DNA from: Micromonospora coerulea
GTDB lineage: Bacteria; Actinomycetota; Actinomycetes; Mycobacteriales; Micromonosporaceae
Length of the DNA: 50,511 bases
Assembly: GCF_016598485.1 (NCBI RefSeq)
Contig: NZ_JAEMUW010000033.1
Location: 1 to 50,511, forward strand
Reading direction: 5' to 3'
In this document: piece by piece, positions 33,721 to 40,476 of the stretch
How the letters are laid out: each line of letters begins with the position of its first letter
Position numbering within the stretch: the stretch's first letter is position 1
Position numbers and translations under genes: made by a program
Notes under the pieces: model-generated
What the model was told of the DNA's origin: nothing
Database searches by the model: none
The model's input: only the letters and a program-made list of their open reading frames with translations

Positions 33721-34719
33721 TCAGCTCCGGTCCGCGTCGGCGACGCCCAGTCGGGGGATCAGCGTGGCCAGGGCCGCCGCGCCACCGGCGGCGAGCTCCG
33801 GGGTGGGTAGCAGCGCCAGCACCGGTACGTCCACTCCGGCGTCGGCGTAGCGGCGGACCTGCGCCGCGCAGTGTTCGGGCGAGCCGTGCAGCACCAGCGC
33901 GTCGACCACCTCGTTGGGTACGGCCGCGGCCGCGCCCTGCCGGTCCCCGGCCGCCCATGCGGTCCACATCGGACCGAGCGTCGCCTCGCGGCCGAGCCAG
34001 CGGTGGAAGGCGGCGTACGCGGGGACGGTGAGGTATCCGGTGATCAGCCGCCGGCCGAGCGTGCGGGCGTACCCGGCGTCCTCGGTGGGGCAGACGAAGA
34101 TCCGGGTGGCCACCTCGAAGCCGGGCCGGCGCTCGCCGAGTTCGGCGAGCGCGGTCGGCACGTCGTCGGCGGCGAGCCAGTTGAGGATCACCCCGTCCGC
34201 CTCGGCGGCGGCGAGCCGGAGCATGCCGGGGCGCAGCGCGGCGAGCAGCACCGGCGGGGGCACGGCGGGTGGGCGTTCCAGCGCGAACCGGCGGATGGTG
34301 AAGGTGTCGTAGACCTCGTCGACGGTCTCCCCGCGCAGGGCGGCGCGCAAAAAGCGCAGCACGTCGCGGGTCCGCCGGAACGGCTCGTCGAAGCGGAGCG
34401 CGTTCCAGTCGCGGACCAGCACTGGTGAGGAGGCGCCGATGCCGAGGGAGAAGCGTCCGGGTGCGGCCTCGGCGAGCGCGGCGGCGCTCATCGCGAGCAG
34501 TCCCGGCCCCCGGGTGAAGACCGGGGTGATCGCGGTGCCGAGGCGCAGCCGGGGTTGCCAGGCGGCGGCCAACGCCAGCGGGGTGAACGCGTCGGTCCCG
34601 GCCACCTCCGACGACCAGACGTCGGTGAAGCCGGCCCGGTCGAGGGCCGCGTAGATCGCGGCGTGGTCGGCGAGCGGGATCCCGCTCAGCGGCACCGTCA
34701 TGCCCCATCGATTCGTCAC
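33721..34719 (-). CDS. LLM-class F420-dependent oxidoreductase
   Basis: A TIM-barrel protein of about 332 residues from the luciferase-like F420-dependent family. Motifs: FTDVWSSEVAGTDAFTPLAL, LRLGTAITPVFTRGP, GRFSLGIGASSPV and LAALRPGMLRLAAAEADGVI. The GTG at 34719 (VTNRWGMTVPLSG) is preferred because family similarity begins there; the ATG at 34701 is an alternative. It probably uses F420 rather than FMN, judging from subgroup and host. It is the first gene of the pair with the SDR. Confidence 0.88.
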   Translation of the reverse strand: MTNRWGMTVPLSGIPLADHAAIYAALDRAGFTDVWSSEVAGTDAFTPLALAAAWQPRLRLGTAITPVFTRGPGLLAMSAAALAEAAPGRFSLGIGASSPVLVRDWNALRFDEPFRRTRDVLRFLRAALRGETVDEVYDTFTIRRFALERPPAVPPPVLLAALRPGMLRLAAAEADGVILNWLAADDVPTALAELGERRPGFEVATRIFVCPTEDAGYARTLGRRLITGYLTVPAYAAFHRWLGREATLGPMWTAWAAGDRQGAAAAVPNEVVDALVLHGSPEHCAAQVRRYADAGVDVPVLALLPTPELAAGGAAALATLIPRLGVADADRS

Positions 34720-34888
34720 CGGTCGATCGTGCCCGGTCGTCGTCGTCCCGAGCAAGATCCGAAGCGGTCGCGGCGGCGGCGATCCGGGCGATACCGACCG
34801 ATAGGCCCGGAAAGAAGCCCCCACCGCCGGCCCGGTGGCCGGACATTGAGGGCACGATGGGGCTCCGATCCAGCGCTACCATCCGCTC

Positions 34889-35752
34889 GTGACTTTCTCC
34901 ATCGTGGCCCGTTCGGCCGACGGGCGCCTGCACGGCGTCGCCGTGGCCAGCAAGTTCCTCGCCGCCGGGGCGCTGGTCCCGGCAGCGGAGGCGGAGGTCG
35001 GCGCGATCGCCAGCCAGGCGCACGTCAACCTCGCGTACCGGCCGCAGGGGCTGGCGCTGCTGCGGACCGGCGTGGCCGCCGCCGACGTGGTGGCCGGCCT
35101 GGTGGCCGCCGACCCCGGCCGGGACGACCGGCAGCTCGGCGTGGTCGGCCCGGCCGGCGACGGGGCGACCTGGACCGGGCCGCGCTGCCACCCGTGGGCC
35201 GGTGGGCAGGCCGGCGACGGCTGGGCCGCGCAGGGCAACATCCTGGCCGGCCCGCACGTCATCGACGCGGTCCGGGACGCCTGGCTGGGCGGCGAGGAGC
35301 TGCCGTTCCCGCGGCGCCTGCTCACCGCGCTGCACGCCGGTGACCGCGCGGGCGGCGACCGGCGCGGCCGGCAGAGCGCCGGACTGCTGGTGGTCGAGCG
35401 GCGCGGCGGGTACGCCGGCACCGGCGACACCCTGGTCGACCTGCGGGTGGACGACCACCGCGACCCGGTGACCGAGCTGGGGCGGCTGCTCGACACGCAC
35501 ACGATGCTCTTCGGCAAGCCCGATCCGGCCACCCTGCGTGAGCTGACCGGGACGCTCGCCGACGAGGTCGTCACCCTGCTGGCCGCCGTCGGCCACCCGG
35601 TGGGACCGGCGGGCCCGGACGACGCGCTCGCCTCCTGGGCCGGGGTGGAGAACCTCGAGGAACGGCTGGTGCCGGGGCGCATCGATCCGATCGTCCTGGA
35701 CCACCTGCGCCGCATCGCGCCGCACGTCCCCGCCGCCCGCGTCGGGGACTGA
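34889..35752 (+). CDS. DUF1028 family protein (Ntn-hydrolase-like)
   Basis: A 287-residue protein. The N-terminal MTFSIVARSADGRLHGVAVA and ASQAHVNLAYRPQGLALL, with GNILAGPHVIDA in the middle, are the DUF1028 signature. The fold is thought to resemble Ntn hydrolases. The GTG start is set by the family N-terminus. It is divergent from the oxidoreductase, with a 169-bp shared promoter region. Function is unknown. Confidence 0.85.
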   Translation: MTFSIVARSADGRLHGVAVASKFLAAGALVPAAEAEVGAIASQAHVNLAYRPQGLALLRTGVAAADVVAGLVAADPGRDDRQLGVVGPAGDGATWTGPRCHPWAGGQAGDGWAAQGNILAGPHVIDAVRDAWLGGEELPFPRRLLTALHAGDRAGGDRRGRQSAGLLVVERRGGYAGTGDTLVDLRVDDHRDPVTELGRLLDTHTMLFGKPDPATLRELTGTLADEVVTLLAAVGHPVGPAGPDDALASWAGVENLEERLVPGRIDPIVLDHLRRIAPHVPAARVGD

Positions 35753-35919
35753 CCGGCCCACCCCGACGCCGGGCCGGATCGGCGAGATCGGCTCCAGGCC
35801 GCGGATGTGTCGGTGTCCGCAGGGTGCGGACAGCCCGGATGGGCGCACCGGGATCGATCACTACGCGGGATGACGCCAGGTCGGCGGCCCGGCGTCGAGC
35901 ACCGGGGTCGGCACCCGAG

Positions 35920-36588
35920 TCAGCCGAAGGAGAGCCAGCGGAACCCCGACTCCGCCACCAGGCGCCGCTCCCGCTCGGTGTGCGGCAGCCGGCCGGTGGT
36001 CTTGCGGATCAGGGTCAGCGAATCCCAGCCGAGTCCGGCCGGGACGGACCGGCCGGCGGTCAGCAGCGTGGCCACCACGTCCGCCGCCGTCGGGGTCAGC
36101 CACGGCTTGCGGTCCAACGCCTCGGCCAGGTCCAGGCCGTGCACGCCGACCTCCACCACCCGGGTCCGCAGGAACTCGGTCAGGGTCATCGCGTCGCCGT
36201 GCCGGGTGCGGACCAGCCGGCCCGGCGGCTGCGCGGCCACGGCCTCGTCGGTGGCCCGCCAGGCCCGCGCGAAGTCCGCCGCCACCGCCGGTACGCCGGG
36301 CCGCTGCCGCGCCTGCCGCCGGGCGCTGTCGATCCGGGCGGCGTCCACCTCCGGGGTGAACTTGGCGGCCCCGAAGTAGCCGGCCGCGTCCACCTCGGCC
36401 CGCTGCGGCGCGGGCGCGGCGAGCATGTCGACGAGGCGTCCGGCGCCGCTGCTGACGTGCGCCACGAGGTCCCGCACCGTCCAGGGCGCGCAGCGGGTGG
36501 GCCGGTCGAGGTCGGCCGCGTCGAGCCCGGACAGGATCTCCGCCAGCCGGGCGCACTCGTCCCGGAACGCCGTCCGTACCTGCTCCAT
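35920..36588 (-). CDS. Maleylpyruvate isomerase family mycothiol-dependent protein (DinB-like)
   Basis: A 222-residue protein of the actinobacterial MDMPI/DinB-2 four-helix-bundle family. The N-terminal region has LDAADLDRPTRCAPWTVRDL followed by VAHVSSGAGRL, giving the first metal-binding His. A second metal site is plausible at VVEVGVHGLDLA, where Glu and His match the family. A C-terminal SCP2-like part is short. Members open or transfer using mycothiol, a thiol restricted to actinobacteria. The actual substrate is unknown. The start at 36588 is chosen because upstream codons show no similarity. Confidence 0.82.
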   Translation of the reverse strand: MEQVRTAFRDECARLAEILSGLDAADLDRPTRCAPWTVRDLVAHVSSGAGRLVDMLAAPAPQRAEVDAAGYFGAAKFTPEVDAARIDSARRQARQRPGVPAVAADFARAWRATDEAVAAQPPGRLVRTRHGDAMTLTEFLRTRVVEVGVHGLDLAEALDRKPWLTPTAADVVATLLTAGRSVPAGLGWDSLTLIRKTTGRLPHTERERRLVAESGFRWLSFG

Positions 36589-36690
36589 CCGCGCTCCCCC
36601 GATCCGCCCCGGCCGCGGACGTACCCTCTCACGCGGCCGTTTCGGCCTCCGCCCGCCGGGTACCCGCCGACCGACGAAAGGGGGCGTCGA

Positions 36691-37143
36691 ATGGCCGGCA
36701 TCATGCTGCGCAGTACCGCGTTCACCGACCACGACCTGCTACCCGGACGGTTCGCCCGGGACGGGGAGAACCTCTCGCCGCCATTGCAGTGGTCCGACAT
36801 CCCGGACACCACCGAGGAGTTGGTCCTGCTCGTCGAGGATCCGGACGCCGGGCAGGACCCGTTCGTGCACTGGCTGGTCACCGGCATCTCCCCGGAGTCC
36901 GGCGAGGTGCCGGAGGGCGGGGTACCGCCGGGGGGCCAGGAGTGGCCCAACAGCTTCGGCGAGACCGGCTGGAGCGGTCCCCAGCCACCCCGGGGCGCAG
37001 AGGCGCACCGCTACTTCTTCCGCCTCTACGCGCTGAACCAACCGCTGGACCTGCCCGGCACGCCGAAGGCCGCCGATGTGCACCGCGCGCTGAAGGGCCG
37101 GGAGATCGCCAGCGGCACCACTGTGGGCACCTACTACCGTTAG
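36691..37143 (+). CDS. YbhB/YbcL family Raf kinase inhibitor-like protein (PEBP)
   Basis: A 150-residue PEBP-fold protein with the family core motifs FARDGENLSPPLQW, LLVEDPDAGQDPFVHWLV and HRYFFRLYALNQPL, and the C-terminal GTYYR. GAAAGGGGG precedes the ATG. Bacterial members bind small anionic ligands and have no settled function. Its stop overlaps the stop of the convergent PAP2 gene by 4 bp. Confidence 0.93.
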   Translation: MAGIMLRSTAFTDHDLLPGRFARDGENLSPPLQWSDIPDTTEELVLLVEDPDAGQDPFVHWLVTGISPESGEVPEGGVPPGGQEWPNSFGETGWSGPQPPRGAEAHRYFFRLYALNQPLDLPGTPKAADVHRALKGREIASGTTVGTYYR

Positions 37144-38027
37144 CCCTTGTACCGCGGCACCACGCGGTGCACCAGCGCGAGGACCAGCGCGGCCACCACG
37201 GCGATCGTCCCGACGATGCCGGCCGCGCTGCCCGCGTACCCGATGAACAGTGGGCGGCGAGCGAGCTCGTCGGTGGGCAGCTCCGGGAGGTCGACCAGCC
37301 AGGACAGCGCGAGCCCGGAGGCGACCAGGGCGAGCACCCCGCCGAGGCCGAGCACCGCCGCCGCGACGGGGTGCGCGTCCTCAGTGGATACCACGGCGCG
37401 TTCCCGCTGGAAGATGAGCAGCACCAGGCCGGCCGCCGCCGCCCACGCGCCGACCAGGAGGAACGCCGCCACGGCGTCGCTGGGCCGGTGCCAGCCGGCG
37501 GAGAGGGTGGCCACCCCGGCCACGGCCGCGTACCCGGCGCCGACGAACGCGCCGACGACGCGCACCCTGGACGGGAGCACGAGGATCAGCGCGACGGCCA
37601 CCGACGCGGCCACCGCGGTGTGGCCGCTGGGCAGGCTGTTCCCCGCCGCGGCCCGCTCCGGGTCGATGCCGAAGTCCGGCCGGGTCAGGACGTGCTTGAG
37701 CAGTTGGGCGCTGCCGTTGGCGCCGGCGATCAGCAGAGTGGCGGTGACCGCCAGGGCCTTGCGACCCCGGATCAGCGCGATGAATCCGATCACCGCCGTG
37801 GCCACCAGCAGCGACACCACCGACATGGCGTTGAGGATCCGGTTCACCGGCCCGTCGATCCGGTCCTGCCCGATCCGGTTGCCGGTGAGCGCCACCGTGT
37901 CGATCCACTGGCCGACCTCGGTGTGCAGGGCGAAGCGCCACACCAGCAGGAAGGCCGCCGCCTGCGCCAGGGCCAGCACGACCAACCAGACCGCCGTCCA
38001 ACCCCTCGCCGTCTCCCGCACCCGCAC
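37140..38027 (-). CDS. PAP2 superfamily membrane phosphatase
   Basis: About 295 residues with six or more hydrophobic helices. The phosphatase signatures are split as usual: LLKHVLTRPD (KxxxxxxRP type), SLPSGHTAVAAS (PSGH) and SAGWHRPSDAVAA (SRxxxxxHxxxD-like). The catalytic His residues and Asp are present, and the first motif lies near residue 110. Likely substrates are undecaprenyl diphosphate or phosphatidate-type lipids at the outer membrane face. The GTG at 38027 just before the first transmembrane helix is chosen as start. Confidence 0.88.
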   Translation of the reverse strand: MRVRETARGWTAVWLVVLALAQAAAFLLVWRFALHTEVGQWIDTVALTGNRIGQDRIDGPVNRILNAMSVVSLLVATAVIGFIALIRGRKALAVTATLLIAGANGSAQLLKHVLTRPDFGIDPERAAAGNSLPSGHTAVAASVAVALILVLPSRVRVVGAFVGAGYAAVAGVATLSAGWHRPSDAVAAFLLVGAWAAAAGLVLLIFQRERAVVSTEDAHPVAAAVLGLGGVLALVASGLALSWLVDLPELPTDELARRPLFIGYAGSAAGIVGTIAVVAALVLALVHRVVPRYKG

Positions 38028-38136
38028 ACCGTAGCGGCCGGCCCGCGCCGGCGCACGGCCTCCCTTGGGAGCGCTACGGAGCGGCCGGCGCCGGCGGCAC
38101 CGCGCACGGAGGCGGCAACGGGGCCGGGACAAAAAA

Positions 38137-38168
38137 GGAGAGGCCGCCACGGGGGGAGCGGCCTCTCC
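38137..38168 (-). terminator. Strong intrinsic terminator on the minus strand
   Basis: GGAGAGGCCGC (38137-38147) and GCGGCCTCTCC (38158-38168) form a perfect 11-bp stem. Read on the minus strand, it is followed by TTTTTT (A-run at 38131-38136). Minus-strand transcription reaching it would come from 38169-38500, where no gene is annotated. Confidence 0.8.
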
Positions 38169-38456
38169 GGTGATGTACGTTACTCCGTCCACCGCCGCCG
38201 CGTGATCCCACCCAGCCCCAATTTCGGGGGCATTTTCGCGGCAATCTCGTCTCCGGACGTCAGTGGTGGGCCGGCCGTTGCGCTGCGTCGGCCGGACGGC
38301 CGGCCCACCCGGCCTGACCGTGGGAATCAGGCCGTCCGCCGATCGGACCGCTTCAGTTCCCCAGGGCCCGACCGACTGGCGGACTCCGCCGCCCGGCCGG
38401 CCTCGCTCGCTATCGGGCCCACCCGGGAACCGTGGCACGGCAGCGCCCGCCTATTA
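38169..38456. other. Intergenic, possible minus-strand small transcript
   Basis: No credible protein-coding frame. The region sits between an intrinsic terminator facing left and the CebR-like operator of the beta-glucosidase gene. It contains CGGCCGGACGGCCGG-type palindromes near 38289-38304. A short RNA ending at the terminator, or a divergent promoter for the PAP2 gene, would fit, but no promoter is clear. Confidence 0.4.
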
Positions 38457-38470
38457 TGGGAGCGCTCCCG
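38457..38470. promoter_or_regulatory. CebR/LacI-type operator palindrome
   Basis: TGGGAGCGCTCCCG matches the 14-bp CebR box TGGGAGCGCTCCCA in 13 of 14 positions. CebR is the LacI-family cello-oligosaccharide repressor of actinomycetes and controls beta-glucosidase and cellobiose uptake genes. The box lies 36 bp before the beta-glucosidase start, where a repressor would block transcription. Confidence 0.85.
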
Positions 38471-38505
38471 GCCGTCGGGTGGCCCTTATCCTCCGAGGAG
38501 AACCG

Positions 38506-39999
38506 ATGTCAATGCTCACCCGACGGCGCCTGCTCCACCGCGCCGCGCCGTCCGCCACGGCCACCGGCGCGGCCCGCGCCGGGCTGGCGGGCGCCACCCC
38601 CGCCGTGGTGGCCGCCACGGCGGTCGATGGCGGCGACAGCGCGCCGGAGACCGACCGCGAGAGCAACCCCGACCCACGCGGGCCGCTGCGCTTCCCGCCA
38701 GGGTTCGGTTGGGGCGCGGCCACGTCGGCGTACCAGATCGAGGGGGCGGCGAAGGAGGACGGCCGGGGCGAGTCCGTCTGGGACACCTTCAGCCACACCC
38801 CCGGCCGCACCCGCAACGGCGACACCGGCGACGTGGCCGCCGACCACTACCACCGGTACCGCGACGACCTGGACCTGATGGCCGACCTCGGCCTGCGCAG
38901 CTACCGGTTCTCCATCTCCTGGCCCCGGATCCAGGCCGACGGCGCCGGCAAGCCGAACCAGCGCGGCCTGGACTTCTACCGCCGCCTCGTGGATGGGCTG
39001 CACGAGCGGAACATCGCCCCGATGGCCACCCTGTTCCACTGGGACCTGCCGCAGGCGTTGCAGGACGCCGGTGGCTGGGAGTCGCGGGACACCGCGTACC
39101 GCTTCGCCGAGTACGCCGACGCCGTCTTCCGCGCCCTCGGCGACCAGGTCCCGGTCTGGCTCACCATCAACGAGCCGAAGACCGTGGTGCAGAACGGCTA
39201 CCTGTGGGGGCACCACGCGCCGGGCCGGCAGGACCCGGCGGCCGCCTACCTGGTCGCCCACCATCTGCAGCTCGCGCACGGCCTGGCCGTACAGGCGCTG
39301 CGGGCAACCGGTGGCGCCGGCCGGATCGGTCCCGCCTTCAACCTGCACCCCTGCTATCCGGCCGATGACAGCGCCGAGGCCGCCGCCGCGACCCGGCTGT
39401 ACGACGGCTACGAGAACCGCCTCTACCTCGACTCCGTCCTCAAGGGCAGCTACCCGGACGACGTGCTGGCCGACCTCGGCCCGGACAGCCGGATGGTCTC
39501 CGGCATCCGCGACGGCGACCTCGACGTCATCGCCAGCCCGGTGGACCTGCTGGCGGTGCAGTACTACACGCCCTACTACGTCACCGCCAGCGGCGACACC
39601 ACCCGCCGCTGGCCCACCTCCGAGGCGGACTGGCAGCAGATCCACCCCGAAGGGATGTACGACATCCTGACCCGGGTCACCCGCGACTACGGCCGGATCC
39701 CGATCACCGTCACCGAGAACGGCCTGCCCTGCCCGGACACCCTCGGCGCCGATGGCACAGTGGACGACTCCGGCCGGATCGACTTCCTCCATGACCACTT
39801 CGCGGCAGCGCACCGCGCGATCGCCGACGGGGTGCCGCTGGAGAGCTACCACGTCTGGTCGCTGCTGGACAACTTCGAGTGGGCCGAGGGGTACGACCAG
39901 CGCTGGGGCCTGATCTACGTCGACTACCCGACGCAGCGCCGGGTGCTCAAGCGCAGCGCCCACTGGTACCGCACGGTGATCCGGGACAACGGCTGCTGA
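38506..39999 (+). CDS. GH1 beta-glucosidase with a Tat-like N-terminal extension
   Basis: A 497-residue glycoside hydrolase family 1 enzyme. GAGGAG precedes the ATG. Catalytic motifs: the acid/base Glu in TINEPKTVVQNGY and the nucleophile Glu in ITVTENGLPCPD. Family landmarks: FGWGAATSAYQIEGA, YRFSISWPRIQ, FHWDLPQALQDAGGW and VWSLLDNFEWAEGYDQRWGL. Ahead of the catalytic domain are about 60 residues beginning MSMLTRRRLLHRAAP, a twin-Arg-like run followed by an Ala-rich hydrophobic stretch. Most bacterial GH1 enzymes lack this, so export is possible, although the hydrophobic core is weak. The CebR-like box upstream predicts induction by cellobiose or cello-oligosaccharides. Confidence 0.95.
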   Translation: MSMLTRRRLLHRAAPSATATGAARAGLAGATPAVVAATAVDGGDSAPETDRESNPDPRGPLRFPPGFGWGAATSAYQIEGAAKEDGRGESVWDTFSHTPGRTRNGDTGDVAADHYHRYRDDLDLMADLGLRSYRFSISWPRIQADGAGKPNQRGLDFYRRLVDGLHERNIAPMATLFHWDLPQALQDAGGWESRDTAYRFAEYADAVFRALGDQVPVWLTINEPKTVVQNGYLWGHHAPGRQDPAAAYLVAHHLQLAHGLAVQALRATGGAGRIGPAFNLHPCYPADDSAEAAAATRLYDGYENRLYLDSVLKGSYPDDVLADLGPDSRMVSGIRDGDLDVIASPVDLLAVQYYTPYYVTASGDTTRRWPTSEADWQQIHPEGMYDILTRVTRDYGRIPITVTENGLPCPDTLGADGTVDDSGRIDFLHDHFAAAHRAIADGVPLESYHVWSLLDNFEWAEGYDQRWGLIYVDYPTQRRVLKRSAHWYRTVIRDNGC

Positions 40000-40013
40000 G
40001 CGGGCGCGGCAAT

Positions 40014-40046
40014 GGCCGGGCCGGGGGGCGTCACCCCGGCCCGGCC
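40014..40046. terminator. Bidirectional hairpin between convergent genes
   Basis: GGCCGGGCCGGGG (40014-40026) pairs perfectly with CCCCGGCCCGGCC (40034-40046) around 7 nt. It lies between the beta-glucosidase stop and the roadblock protein stop. Confidence 0.75.
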
Positions 40047-40053
40047 AGCGCCG

Positions 40054-40476
40054 TCAGCGCGGCAGGGCCTGTTGCAGCTCCGCGCGCAGTGCGGGGGTGA
40101 GCATCTCGCCGGCCTGCTTCGCCAGCCGGGCCATCTCGTAGCCGACCACGCCGATGTCGGCGTCCGCGGCGGCCAGGGTGGCCAGGATCGAACCGTCCCG
40201 GATCTGCATGACGAGGAAGTACCCGCGCCCCATCTCCACGACGGTCTGCTTGACGACGTCGCCGTCGAACATCTGGGCGGCGCCCGCGGTGATGCTCATC
40301 AGCCCCGAGGTCACCGCCGCGAGCTTGTCGGCGTGGTCGCGGGGCAGGTGCGCGGAGATCGCCACCAGCAGCCCGTCGGAGGAGACCACCACGGCGTGCG
40401 CCACCCCGGGGACCCGCTCGGCGAACGCGTTCACCAACCAGCTCAGGTCGCGCGCCTCCTGGCTCAACGTGATCAT
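40054..40476 (-). CDS. Roadblock/LC7 domain protein (CvnB-like)
   Basis: A 140-residue roadblock/LC7 protein with LSWLVNAFAERVPGVAHAVV, SSDGLLVAIS, GLMSITAGAA and LATLAAADADIGVVGYEM, the standard layout of CvnB proteins in actinomycete conservons. Its ATG overlaps the sensor-kinase stop by 4 bp, implying coupled translation. CvnB proteins usually act with CvnA (kinase-like), CvnC (DUF742) and CvnD (Ras-like GTPase) at the membrane. Here CvnC and CvnD do not follow: a terminator and a convergent gene come next. Confidence 0.92.
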   Translation of the reverse strand: MITLSQEARDLSWLVNAFAERVPGVAHAVVVSSDGLLVAISAHLPRDHADKLAAVTSGLMSITAGAAQMFDGDVVKQTVVEMGRGYFLVMQIRDGSILATLAAADADIGVVGYEMARLAKQAGEMLTPALRAELQQALPR

